DNA of 64,000 nt from CBDCVO01 sp965223085. GTDB lineage: Bacteria > Pseudomonadota > Gammaproteobacteria > Ga0077536. The stretch spans positions 4,278,001 through 4,342,000 of the forward strand of contig OZ244981.1 of the NCBI GenBank assembly GCA_965223085.1, given 5' to 3'. The position numbers and the translations under genes are program-made. The notes under the pieces are model-generated. The model was not told the origin of the DNA, searched no databases, and was given only the letters and a program-made list of their open reading frames with translations. Shown here one piece after another: positions 53,404 to 61,701 of this stretch (position 1 is its first letter; every line of letters begins with the position of its first letter).

Positions 53404-54075
53404 TTAAGCGCCCGTTATCGGGCGCTCTTTCTTTGTTGGCGGCGCCTCGCATACGACACCGGTACCACCAAGCCCGCAATAACCGCCCGGGTTTTTCGCC
53501 AAATATTGTTGATGGTAGTCCTCGGCGTAGTAAAACCGCGAGGCGCTCTCGATTTCTGTCGTGATCGCATCATAACCAGCACCATTCAAAGCGCGTTCAT
53601 AAGCTACTTTGCTGTGCCGCGCCGTATCACGCTGCGCATCCCCGGTAACATAGATCGCTGACCGATATTGCGTGCCTACATCATTGCCTTGGCGCATTCC
53701 TTGGGTTGGATTGTGGGATTCCCAAAAAATTTTCAATAAAAATGCATAGGCAATCTGACGCGGATCAAAGACCACCTGGACGACTTCGGCATGTCCGGTC
53801 AAACCCGAGCAAACCTCTTCATAGGTGGGGTGCGGTGTCGCCCCCCCGGCGTAACCCACCGCGGTCGAATAGACCCCCGGCAGTTCCCAAAACTTTTTTT
53901 CTGCACCCCAGAAGCAACCCATTCCGAACCACGCCAGTTGCGTATGCGACGGGAACGGCGGTAGTAGCGGCGTGCCTAATACATGGTGCTCGGCACTCAC
54001 GGGCATCGGCGTAGCGCGCCCGGCAAGCACTTCCGTGGCGCTCGGCATGACGGGCGTTCTCGGTTGTAAATGCAT
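53404..54075 (-). CDS. msrA: Peptide methionine sulfoxide reductase A
   Basis: 223 residues from ATG 54075, which has GGGAGG upstream. The catalytic motif GCFWG has its Cys at residue 54, and the two C-terminal Cys (GYCGLGGTGVVC) can form the recycling disulfides. It reduces methionine-S-sulfoxide in proteins. The N-terminal 40 residues are typical of the long MsrA found in gammaproteobacteria. It is cytoplasmic. Confidence 0.96.
   Translation of the reverse strand: MHLQPRTPVMPSATEVLAGRATPMPVSAEHHVLGTPLLPPFPSHTQLAWFGMGCFWGAEKKFWELPGVYSTAVGYAGGATPHPTYEEVCSGLTGHAEVVQVVFDPRQIAYAFLLKIFWESHNPTQGMRQGNDVGTQYRSAIYVTGDAQRDTARHSKVAYERALNGAGYDAITTEIESASRFYYAEDYHQQYLAKNPGGYCGLGGTGVVCEAPPTKKERPITGA
53407..53432 (+). 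terminator. Rho-independent terminator on the plus strand, inside the msrA 3' end
   Basis: GCGCCCG and CGGGCGC pair around TTAT (stem at 53409-53426) and are followed by TCTTTCTTT. It overlaps the last codons of msrA, which runs the other way, and may end the DUF2330 transcript. Confidence 0.65.
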
Positions 54076-54318
54076 GCTTAATTCCTCCCACAACAAACTT
54101 CTAACGAGCGCCTACTTGATCGCTGGGCGGTAATACTTGGCGCTCCATGTAAAGACCATTTTTACGCTACAATTTTAGCCGGACTGAGCGCTGCGTGCGG
54201 CGACCGCAGTGCTCCGTTGAAGGATACTAGCGTGCTGCCGGACATGAACAGAAACCCGAGCGCTGTACGTCGGAGATCGGCGACGAAACAAACTTAAGCA
54301 CCGGACGATAAATTTTGC

Positions 54319-55446
54319 ATGTTCCGCGTATTACAAGGCGCAAAAACCGTGCTGCCTACAAAAACGATGCTCTCAAAAATTCCAGATAACCGTTCGACTA
54401 GATGGAAGTCGTTCGGCCGTCTCGTGCTCTGTTGCTGCCTCGTCGGTGTTGCGCACGCGCTACCGGCGGATGATTCGAAGTCGCCGTCTGAAACCTCCAC
54501 GTTCACGTTTATGTTTGAAAACGATCTGTTCGGAGATAGAGATGAACAGTATACCAATGGGATTCAAATAGGGTGGTTGTCACCGGATTTGAAGCATTAC
54601 GCGGAGGCGAGGCGACTTCCACGCTGGTTTCTACCCATCGTCGCAGCGATGCCGTTTATCAATACCCCAGGAAACCAACATAACGTGGGATTTAGCCTCG
54701 GGCAAAAAATCTATACACCACGTGACATCCAGTCTTTCTCCCTCATCCGGGAAGACCGCCCGTATGCGGGTTGGTTATACGCGGGACTCGCGTTCGTGAG
54801 CAAGAGCGCTGAACGTCTAGACACAATCGAAATCCAAGCGGGGGTTGTCGGTCCTTACGCGCAAGGTGAAGAAACGCAAAATTTTGTTCATAGCATTCGC
54901 GATCTCCTGACCGCGAAAGGGTGGGACAATCAGCTAGAGAACGAGCCCGGCTTCGCACTCATATATGAACATAAGCGTCGCCCGTGGCGTAGTACGAACC
55001 CTAGCGGGTGGGGCTACGATGTCATCGTTCACGCCGGCGGTGCGGCAGGCAATGTGTTCACCTACCTCAACGCGGGCGCTGAAGTCCGTGTCGGCTGGAA
55101 CTTGCCGGGCGATTACGGCACCTCTGTTATTCGCCCAGGTGGTGACACGAACGCACCAACCACAGTCGACGACCCGCGCTTAACCTCCAAGCATGATTTC
55201 GGCGTGCACATCTTCTCTGCACTCACGGGTCGCTACATGATCCGTGATATTTTTCTCGATGGCAACACTTTTTCGAATAGCCACGATGTGGACAAACAGT
55301 CGCTCGTCGGAGACCTCATCGTCGGTGCCAGCTTTACCTACCGCCGAATCAAACTATCCTATGCGCAGGTATTTCGCACCCGCGAGTTTGAGGGTCAAGC
55401 AGATAAGCACAATTTCGGCTCAGTAAGTATCTCTATTACTTTCTAG
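54319..55446 (+). CDS. LpxR-like lipid A 3-O-deacylase (DUF2219)
   Basis: 375 residues, an outer-membrane beta-barrel with C-terminal SVSISITF. Active-site residues of LpxR are kept: Asn-Asp in MFENDLFGDRDEQYTNG, and the RPYAGWLY stretch. The signal segment (RLVLCCCLVGVAHA) is inside the N-terminus. The ATG at 54319 or 54367 could start it. LpxR removes the 3'-acyloxyacyl group of lipid A, altering outer-membrane charge and immune detection. Confidence 0.87.
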   Translation: MFRVLQGAKTVLPTKTMLSKIPDNRSTRWKSFGRLVLCCCLVGVAHALPADDSKSPSETSTFTFMFENDLFGDRDEQYTNGIQIGWLSPDLKHYAEARRLPRWFLPIVAAMPFINTPGNQHNVGFSLGQKIYTPRDIQSFSLIREDRPYAGWLYAGLAFVSKSAERLDTIEIQAGVVGPYAQGEETQNFVHSIRDLLTAKGWDNQLENEPGFALIYEHKRRPWRSTNPSGWGYDVIVHAGGAAGNVFTYLNAGAEVRVGWNLPGDYGTSVIRPGGDTNAPTTVDDPRLTSKHDFGVHIFSALTGRYMIRDIFLDGNTFSNSHDVDKQSLVGDLIVGASFTYRRIKLSYAQVFRTREFEGQADKHNFGSVSISITF

Positions 55447-55515
55447 CAATAAGAAGTGTATTCAAGTATTTCAAAGTCGACTACGATAGCAATAACTAAT
55501 TACAGGCCTAAGTCC

Positions 55516-55752
55516 GTGGCGGAAAGAATTGAAGTCTATTGCGATTCCTATGGCGTTTGGTACGTTGGTACGCGTCAACGATTGATCAGCGCGGGCATCG
55601 CGACGGCTAATATGTTCCCCGATCAGCACGAATCATGGCGGGGCAATGGCCTCTGCCGAGGACCAGAGGAGCCCTTGTGGTCGGTGCAAAAAGCGGGGCC
55701 ACACCGTTATAAAGTCATGTGGGGTTTATGTGTAGAGGCGCAAACAGATTAA
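55516..55752 (+). CDS. Small hypothetical protein
   Basis: About 78 residues from GTG 55516 (a frame is open from 55456 for 98). The sequence ERIEVYCDSYGVWYVGTRQRL and NGLCRGPEEPLW look like a folded protein with cysteines, but no family is recognised. It lies between lpxR and lolC, ten bases before the latter, so co-transcription is likely. Function unknown. Confidence 0.5.
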   Translation: MAERIEVYCDSYGVWYVGTRQRLISAGIATANMFPDQHESWRGNGLCRGPEEPLWSVQKAGPHRYKVMWGLCVEAQTD

Positions 55753-55761
55753 GGGACAAAC

Positions 55762-57009
55762 TTGTTCTCCCCCCTCGCCCTGCGCATAGCGACAAGATAT
55801 CTGCGTTCAAAACGACGTAACCGCTTCGGTTCTTTTATCACGATCGCTTCCGTATTTGGCATCGCCTTAGGTGTCGCGGTCTTGACGATCGTGCTCTCAG
55901 TAATGAACGGTTTTGAGGTCGAAGTCTCTCGGCACGTTCTCGGCATGACGGCCCACACAACAGTCTATCAACTCGGTGAGCCGCTTGATAATTGGGAATC
56001 CGTGGGCGCCACTGTGCGTGCTCAACGACACGTGATCGCAGCCGCACCTTTTGCACGTGCGAGTGGCATGCTCAGTCACCGCAATGCGGTGCGAAGCGTG
56101 ATGGTATACGGCATCGATCCCCGCTACGAAACCCAGGTTTCCGACATCTCGAACTATCTTGGCAGCGCTTCCATATCATCCCTCAGCGCTGCATCGAACG
56201 ATATTTTTCTGGGCCAAGCGCTCGCACGCGATCTCGGCGTCAGGGTGGGAGATCCCGTCACGTTAGCTTTACCAAATTGGGATCGTGACAACGGTCTGCG
56301 ACTACCAATTTACGCACGCTTTCGCGTCGCCGGAACTTTTCACAGCGGCATGCACGAATTCGACGCCAACCTTGCACTCACCTCCCTCACGCGAGCACAA
56401 GCCTTGCTGCAACTCGGCACAAAAGCAAGCGGTTTGCGCGTTAAACTAGACGATCCACAACTCGCCCCCGTAGTGTCAGCTCAGATCGCGGAGCAGCTCG
56501 GCACACCCTATGGTTTAGTTAATTGGACACAATACCATCGCAATTTTTTCTACGCCCTAAAGTCGCAGAAACGCATTATGTTCGTCATTCTGTCGCTAAT
56601 TATCGCCATTGCCGCATTTAACATCGTTGCTTCGATGATCATGCTAATAAAAGAAAAACGCCGCGACATCGCCATTTTGCGTACGTTTGGGTACACGCCC
56701 CGTGCCGTGTTGGCTATATTCTTGACCCAAGGGGTGATCATCGGTGCGATCGGTGCGGCGCTAGGCATCATCCTGGGCTACATCGGCGTACTAGAAGCAC
56801 CGTCGATCGTCGCCGTAATCGAACAATGGTTTGACATAAAATTTATCAAGCCGGATGTCTACTACATCGATTACCTACCAGCTGAAATCCGAATCGCGGA
56901 CGTGGCGCTGGTGGCGCTGGCCGCTTTTTGCCTGTGCGTGCTCGCGACCTTCTATCCCGCCTGGTCGGCTAGCCGCATTCAACCTGCCGAAGCGTTACGC
57001 TATGAGTAG
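55762..57009 (+). CDS. Lipoprotein-releasing ABC transporter permease (LolC/LolE family)
   Basis: 415 residues. N-terminal ALRIATRYLRSKRRNRFGSFITIASVFGIALGVAVLTIVLSVMNGF, a large periplasmic domain and three further helices in the C-terminal FtsX-like domain (IMFVILSLIIAIAAFNIVASMIMLIKEKRRDIAILRTFG). It extracts outer-membrane lipoproteins from the inner membrane with LolD and LolA. It begins at TTG with AGGGA upstream. No lolD or second permease follows within this window, so it may be a single-permease LolF-type or a gene split from its operon. Confidence 0.92.
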   Translation: MFSPLALRIATRYLRSKRRNRFGSFITIASVFGIALGVAVLTIVLSVMNGFEVEVSRHVLGMTAHTTVYQLGEPLDNWESVGATVRAQRHVIAAAPFARASGMLSHRNAVRSVMVYGIDPRYETQVSDISNYLGSASISSLSAASNDIFLGQALARDLGVRVGDPVTLALPNWDRDNGLRLPIYARFRVAGTFHSGMHEFDANLALTSLTRAQALLQLGTKASGLRVKLDDPQLAPVVSAQIAEQLGTPYGLVNWTQYHRNFFYALKSQKRIMFVILSLIIAIAAFNIVASMIMLIKEKRRDIAILRTFGYTPRAVLAIFLTQGVIIGAIGAALGIILGYIGVLEAPSIVAVIEQWFDIKFIKPDVYYIDYLPAEIRIADVALVALAAFCLCVLATFYPAWSASRIQPAEALRYE

Positions 57010-57088
57010 CATCACCCGCGGCGAGACTACAGCCCCAATAAAATTGTGCCACCTAAACCTAGAATCCTCAGTTGGACGGCATTCAAGC

Positions 57089-58081
57089 TCAAAATATGAG
57101 GTAAGCATAAAATACCGGTGACCAATCGCTGCGGCGGGCGATCACGAAATTCGCGAGCATCGATAGCAAGTGTGCAGATATGTCGTAGGCTTGCTGATAA
57201 ATAACCGGATACGTATCCGGTACTTGCTCGAGGGTTGCGGGACTCAAGCGGACGAGTTCGGCGCGATGATCGGCGTCGCTCAACCGCGCTAATACCGAAT
57301 CGTAGGTGGACGCGAGCTCGGAAAAATAGTCCGGATCATAACGGTTTATTACATCCGCGACACGTTCTAGGGGCGAGAGCGTTAGGCGCTCCATAATACG
57401 TTGTTTGTGGCTCTCATTGGTACCGTCGTATTCGGCCAGCAAAAACACCAAACCCGCGATCGTGATCGCGCGTGACGAACGGAGTTTTAATTGGCGCAAA
57501 TACCAGCCGTCGCTGGGCGACTTGTCAAACTTAAATTGTTGCCACGCGGCGTAGCTGTGCAAGTAGCGCATGAGATCGTTGAGCAAATAGGCCCACTGGC
57601 CCGAGCCTGTGGTGCGATCCAAAAACCGTGCCCCATACCATTCGAGCAGCTCTTGTTGCAGCGTGTAAAACGCGCTGCTGCCATAGACGCCGCGCACGTC
57701 CAATAAGATCTGGATGCGCTTGCCAAATACCGCCGGTGGTTCACGTAACGAACCTCGAGCACGCACGTCGAGTAGGCGTTCACGAGAAATCGGGTGACGA
57801 TAAATTCCATCCGGTTTTGGAGCTTGCAGTCCGAGTTCTGCGATCAGGTCGAAAAAACGCGCTACCGCTTTTCGTGTCTCATGCGAGTCTTCGTTGACGC
57901 TGGTGTCGACGATGAGAACACTATCGACATCTGAAACCGCGGTCGCCTCATGCCGGCCTAAAGATCCGCCAACCCCGATCGCAACAAAGGGCGAGAAGTC
58001 GTTTTTGTCTTGTTCCAAGCGTTCACGTAATTCCCCCAGAAACGCTTGCGAATAATCGCTTGCATGCGCTAAAGCCTCCAC
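57089..58081 (-). CDS. Nucleotidyltransferase-fold protein
   Basis: 330 residues. The motif GVGGSLGRHEATAVSDVDSVLIVD near residue 36 matches the G-S-x-G-R-x-E...SDxD signature of the DNA polymerase beta-like nucleotidyltransferases and GlnD-type uridylyltransferases. The rest is alpha-helical with no CBS, HD or other named domain. Substrate unknown: it might nucleotidylate a small molecule or protein. It is convergent with lolC/E. Confidence 0.65.
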   Translation of the reverse strand: MEALAHASDYSQAFLGELRERLEQDKNDFSPFVAIGVGGSLGRHEATAVSDVDSVLIVDTSVNEDSHETRKAVARFFDLIAELGLQAPKPDGIYRHPISRERLLDVRARGSLREPPAVFGKRIQILLDVRGVYGSSAFYTLQQELLEWYGARFLDRTTGSGQWAYLLNDLMRYLHSYAAWQQFKFDKSPSDGWYLRQLKLRSSRAITIAGLVFLLAEYDGTNESHKQRIMERLTLSPLERVADVINRYDPDYFSELASTYDSVLARLSDADHRAELVRLSPATLEQVPDTYPVIYQQAYDISAHLLSMLANFVIARRSDWSPVFYAYLIF

Positions 58082-58197
58082 ACCCTAGTCTCCTAATAGT
58101 GGATGATCAGTGTATGTTCTCGACCAGCTAAGATCTTTAGAACAACGCGTTTAAACTACGTTAACATGGGTCATCGTGATTTTGGGGGGCCGTTTTA

Positions 58198-58644
58198 ATG
58201 GCGATCGTGATCTATGCCATGTTGGCCTTGCTGGGCGGCGTGGCCATTACCGTGCAAGTAGGCGCGAACGTTCATCTCGACAAAGCCGCTAATAGCGCAG
58301 TGTTTTCCGCGGCGACGAGCTTTGTCGTCGGCGCGCTGGTGTTGTGTGCACTGTTCGTCGCACTGCGCCACCCGTGGCCCAGTGCATCGATGTTGAAAAG
58401 CGCCCCTACATGGGCCTGGGCGGCCGGTTGTTTCGGGGCAAGCTACGTGCTGATCGCGACGCTCGCAGCACCCGTACTCGGCGGCGCCACTCTCTTAGCC
58501 CTCGTGGTCGCCGGTCAGATCGGCATGGCCTTAGTTGCGGATCACTATGGTTTGCTGGGTTTCCCCGTACGTGCGCTTAACCCGTGGCGGGTTCTCGGCG
58601 CCGGCTTACTCATCGCCGGCGTCATCGTCATTCAACGCCACTAG
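58198..58644 (+). CDS. DMT-type half transporter (YdcZ/DUF606)
   Basis: 148 residues and five helices; the YdcZ family of the drug/metabolite transporter group. Key pieces are ALLGGVAITVQVGANVHLDK, FVVGALVLCALFVALRHPWP and ATLLALVVAGQIGMALVADHYG. Such five-helix proteins work as dimers. The ATG at 58198 has GGGGGGCC upstream, a weak ribosome binding site. Substrate unknown. Confidence 0.88.
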   Translation: MAIVIYAMLALLGGVAITVQVGANVHLDKAANSAVFSAATSFVVGALVLCALFVALRHPWPSASMLKSAPTWAWAAGCFGASYVLIATLAAPVLGGATLLALVVAGQIGMALVADHYGLLGFPVRALNPWRVLGAGLLIAGVIVIQRH

Positions 58645-58660
58645 CGGTCTGTCGGACCTA
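58641..58660 (-). repeat. 20-bp dispersed repeat, copy 2
   Basis: Complement of 58641-58660 reads TAGGTCCGACAGACCGCTAG, 18 of 20 identical to the copy at 46250-46269. It begins at the base before the stop of the DMT gene ends. Confidence 0.45.
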
Positions 58661-58799
58661 ATCCAAATGGTGTCGCACCGGCTCGCTACCGCGGCCCTCA
58701 CCCGAGATCCGAGCTAGCGCCGGTCACAATTTCACTGTCGAAATCCTTTGATTTGCCGCTAGTAATAGGGTTGCGGCCTTTCGTTGTATCACAAAATCT

Positions 58800-58832
58800 C
58801 TATTTGTGCGGCGCACAAATAGTGACTATAAT
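58800..58832 (+). promoter_or_regulatory. Predicted promoter with palindromic operator for the SDR gene
   Basis: A perfect inverted repeat CTATTTGTGC (58800-58809) and GCACAAATAG (58813-58822) with a three-base spacer sits between a possible -35 (TTGTGC at 58804-58809) and a perfect -10 (TATAAT at 58827-58832) at 17-base spacing. A dimeric repressor bound here would cover the promoter. The SDR start is 44 bases further on. Confidence 0.65.
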
Positions 58833-58875
58833 TACCACTCTTTAGAACCGAGCTACCCAATTATGAGGTTGGTGC

Positions 58876-59694
58876 ATGCAGATCAAAGATAAAGTTGCCG
58901 TAATCACCGGCGCGGCCAGCGGTATCGGCGCGGCAGTTGCACGCGAACTCGTTAAAAACGAAATCGGTGGCATCGCGTTGGTCGACGTTGCCGAGCGCGT
59001 ATACGAGTTCACTGCCGAGATTAACCGCGCCGCGGGGCGTGAAATCTGCACCGGGTTTCAGGGCGACACTACCGATCCAAGTTTTCGCCAACGCGTCTTT
59101 GCCGACGCCCGTAACACGTATGGCACTGTCAACATCTGCGTTCCCGCTGCCGGGATCACCCGCGATGCTCTCGCTGTGCGTGTCAACAAAGAAAAAGGTA
59201 AAGCGACCGTCTACCCGCTCGAAAACTTCCGCCAGGTTGTCGAAGTCAATCTCATCGCACCGGTGTATTGGGCTTTAGAATTGGTCGCGGAAATGGCCGA
59301 AATCCGCCACGCACAGGGACTCGGTCGCTGGCACCATGACGAAGGCGTGCAAGGCGTGGTAATTTTTATTGGCTCGGTCTCCTCGCAAGGAAATAAGGGA
59401 CAGATCGCCTATGCAAGTACAAAAGTCGGTCTCGAAGGCGCGGCCTCGACCTTGCAAATAGAGGCGATGTATCACGGCGTGCGGTGCGCGGTCATTCATC
59501 CCGGTTTTACAGATACGCCAATGGTACGTTCATTGGGCAACGACTATATCGAAAATCAAGTTCTACCCGCGACGCAGATCGGCCGTTTGATTCGCCCCGA
59601 AGAGATCGCCGACGCGATCTGTTTTTTGATCCGAAACTCGGCCGTCAGCGGCCAACTATGGGCCGATGCGGGCTGGCACCCAATGCCCAGTTAG
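58876..59694 (+). CDS. Short-chain dehydrogenase/reductase
   Basis: 272 residues. The coenzyme motif TGAASGIGAAV is at residue 11, followed by a reduced NNAG-equivalent VPAAGIT, the catalytic Ser in IGSVSSQGN and Y-x3-K in YASTKVG. The middle contains an unusual charged stretch (RVNKEKGKATVYP). It starts at ATG 58876 with GAGG upstream, and is controlled by the predicted operator at 58800-58822. Likely a 3-ketoacyl or hydroxy-steroid type dehydrogenase; substrate unknown. Confidence 0.9.
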   Translation: MQIKDKVAVITGAASGIGAAVARELVKNEIGGIALVDVAERVYEFTAEINRAAGREICTGFQGDTTDPSFRQRVFADARNTYGTVNICVPAAGITRDALAVRVNKEKGKATVYPLENFRQVVEVNLIAPVYWALELVAEMAEIRHAQGLGRWHHDEGVQGVVIFIGSVSSQGNKGQIAYASTKVGLEGAASTLQIEAMYHGVRCAVIHPGFTDTPMVRSLGNDYIENQVLPATQIGRLIRPEEIADAICFLIRNSAVSGQLWADAGWHPMPS

Positions 59695-59768
59695 TAGCCA
59701 CACCACGACGTCCTCACGGGTCGTCGTTCGAACAGTCCCCGTCCATCTGCGCCGGTATTTAAACTCAT

Positions 59769-60533
59769 ATGGATGCTTTGACACTGTATGAATACGTTAT
59801 TCTGAGCTGTGCGGGGGCGGGCGCAGGATTCATCAATGTAATCGCAGGGGGCGGCTCGCTACTCACTATACCCACGATGGTTTTCATGGATATTCCTGGG
59901 CCCATCGCCAACGGTACCAATCGCATCGCGGTTGTAGCCCAAGCAGCGGCCGCCATGCTCACATTTATTCATCGCGGTATATCTGATCTGAAACTTAGCC
60001 TGACTTTGTCCTTGAGTCTCATTCCCGGGGCTATGATCGGCGCGTGGTTCGGAATGAAACTCGAGGGCGCATGGTTCAATCGCTTGCTCGCCGCGGTGAT
60101 GATCGGGGTCCTTCTCGTCACGCAACTAAAATCACCAAACCGTCGCGTGAACACGGCCTGTGCAGATGACGCGCTCGCGCGGCCGCTTCTGACCCACGTC
60201 CTCATGGGAGTAGTAGGATTTTGGGGCGGTTTAATTCATATCGGGATCGGTTTATTGATCATGCCAGTCCTTTATCACGTCGGGAAACTCGATCTCGTGC
60301 GCGTCAATATGCACAAGATGGCCATCGTGCTGCCATTTTCACTCATCGCGATGGTGATCTTCGCGCATGGGGCCGGGATCCTGTGGGCCGCTGGTGCAGC
60401 GCTCGCACTAGGCAATGCGTGTGGAGGTTGGCTAGGCGCGCACGTCACCGTCACCCGCGGCGAAACCTTTCTAAAACTGGCTTTTGACGCCATCGTGATC
60501 GCTTTCGTTTTCCATTTATTGTTTTTGCGGTGA
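59769..60533 (+). CDS. TauE/SafE family permease (sulfite/sulfoacetate-type exporter)
   Basis: 254 residues with eight hydrophobic segments; features are GAGAGFINVIAGGGSLLTIPTM, PGAMIGAWFGMKLEG and VGFWGGLIHIGIGLLIMP, the two half motifs of the family. Members export sulfite, sulfoacetate or other small organic sulfonates, but many have no known substrate. The stop codon overlaps the following DUF1232 start as GTGA. Confidence 0.9.
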   Translation: MDALTLYEYVILSCAGAGAGFINVIAGGGSLLTIPTMVFMDIPGPIANGTNRIAVVAQAAAAMLTFIHRGISDLKLSLTLSLSLIPGAMIGAWFGMKLEGAWFNRLLAAVMIGVLLVTQLKSPNRRVNTACADDALARPLLTHVLMGVVGFWGGLIHIGIGLLIMPVLYHVGKLDLVRVNMHKMAIVLPFSLIAMVIFAHGAGILWAAGAALALGNACGGWLGAHVTVTRGETFLKLAFDAIVIAFVFHLLFLR

Positions 60534-60802
60534 AAACGCCGCGACAGCTCGCACACTTCGTGGCGAGCGCACGCGCTCACTGGGGCTTCGCGCGCGCGTT
60601 GCTCGGGGACGCGGATACGCCGCGCATGGCACGATGGTGCATCGGCGCGGCGTTAGCCTACCTCGCCATGCCGTTCGATCTGATCCCCGACGTCATTCCG
60701 ATACTAGGTCACTTGGATGATCTGCTGATCTGTGGAACCCTGTTCACCCTCGCCTACCTGTTGATCCCTAACGCGGTAATAGAAAAACACCGAAAGACTT
60801 GA
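60530..60802 (+). CDS. DUF1232 (YkvA-type) small membrane protein
   Basis: 90 residues. The DUF1232 core is AALAYLAMPFDLIPDVIPILGHLDD, with a second helix (LLICGTLFTLAYLLIP). It begins at a GTG that overlaps the permease stop codon by four bases, suggesting coupled translation. Function not known; members are predicted inner-membrane proteins. Confidence 0.85.
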   Translation: MKTPRQLAHFVASARAHWGFARALLGDADTPRMARWCIGAALAYLAMPFDLIPDVIPILGHLDDLLICGTLFTLAYLLIPNAVIEKHRKT

Positions 60803-61062
60803 ATGGCGGCGAACGACAGCCTTGCTGCGTGCTGCTCGTGCACATGAATAAGTTATATATAAAACAATTACTTATATTAGGTTCTGGGGGATTGCTCACA
60901 GCTTCTCTGATCACCTATAACATTAATAAAAACCTGTATTCGATTGTTAAACATAATTTTTTTTAAGAAACTGCTTGCATGTTACTTCGTAGTTCGCTAA
61001 AAATATGTCCTATAAGATCTTAATCATATGAAGGTTTTCTAGAGGTCCCGAGGAAACAACCG
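60803..61062. promoter_or_regulatory. A/T-rich upstream region of the PilZ-like gene
   Basis: From about 60843 to 61030 the base composition is strongly A/T-rich against a G/C-rich background, with runs such as AGTTATATATAAAAC and TTTTTTTTAAG. This suggests a promoter region or a silenced/transferred segment. No gene seen. Confidence 0.45.
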
Positions 61063-61566
61063 ATGCCTATGAATCGTTATCACGATGAAATGCACGCCTC
61101 GATGCTAATGCCCAATTTAGTCCCACATACGGCGGAAGCTAATTTCACTTTAATCAAAAACGAATTCATTCCGCACCCCCGCGACTTTCCTTTCACTATT
61201 CGACGCTTACCGCGCTGGCCGCAGTTATTTCGGCGTCAGCGCGCACCGAGCGCCGACGTTGGCTTGCGGTTTCGACATGACGCATACCTGCCAACTGGTA
61301 CGCGTATAGAGGTGACGATCCCTTTGCGCGGCGCGCTGCAAAAGTTCAACGGCACTGTCGTTTTGGTTCGGGAAATCTGGCGCGGCTATGAACTCGGCCT
61401 GTGGTTGGACGACGTCGAAACCGGTGTGCGCGCGCGACTCGTCGAGCAAATTTGCCACCTCGAGGCGACCCTGGACCGCCAACGTCGCAAGCCTAATCAA
61501 CGGCAAGCGGCGCCCTCCCGACGACCGCCACTATCGTCACACTTTACGCCGCGACCCGTTCACTGA
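61063..61566 (+). CDS. Hypothetical protein, possibly PilZ-like
   Basis: 167 residues. The middle part (VGLRFRHDAYLPTGTRIEVTIPLRGALQKFNGTVVLVREIWRGYELGLWL) has the beta-barrel feel and the length of a PilZ domain, but the RxxxR and D/N-x-S-x-x-G c-di-GMP motifs are not clear, so this is only a possibility. The C-terminus is basic (RQRRKPNQRQ). The ATG at 61063 has GAGGAAAC upstream. With the degenerate GGDEF protein it would be a second link to c-di-GMP if real. Confidence 0.55.
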   Translation: MPMNRYHDEMHASMLMPNLVPHTAEANFTLIKNEFIPHPRDFPFTIRRLPRWPQLFRRQRAPSADVGLRFRHDAYLPTGTRIEVTIPLRGALQKFNGTVVLVREIWRGYELGLWLDDVETGVRARLVEQICHLEATLDRQRRKPNQRQAAPSRRPPLSSHFTPRPVH

Positions 61567-61701
61567 AACTTGGCAACCTCAGCTTGCGCTAGCGTGCGCG
61601 CATGTTTGGTATCGAGCGTGGCGGCGATGCGTCTGACACTAAGTGCGAGTGTAATCCAGCGCCATATCTCCTAGGATCACGATTGATTCGCTGTTGGATT
61701 G

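Noticed and set aside
53314..53661. 115-codon plus-strand frame over the msrA end
   Set aside because: Runs antisense over msrA and the terminator; no family features.
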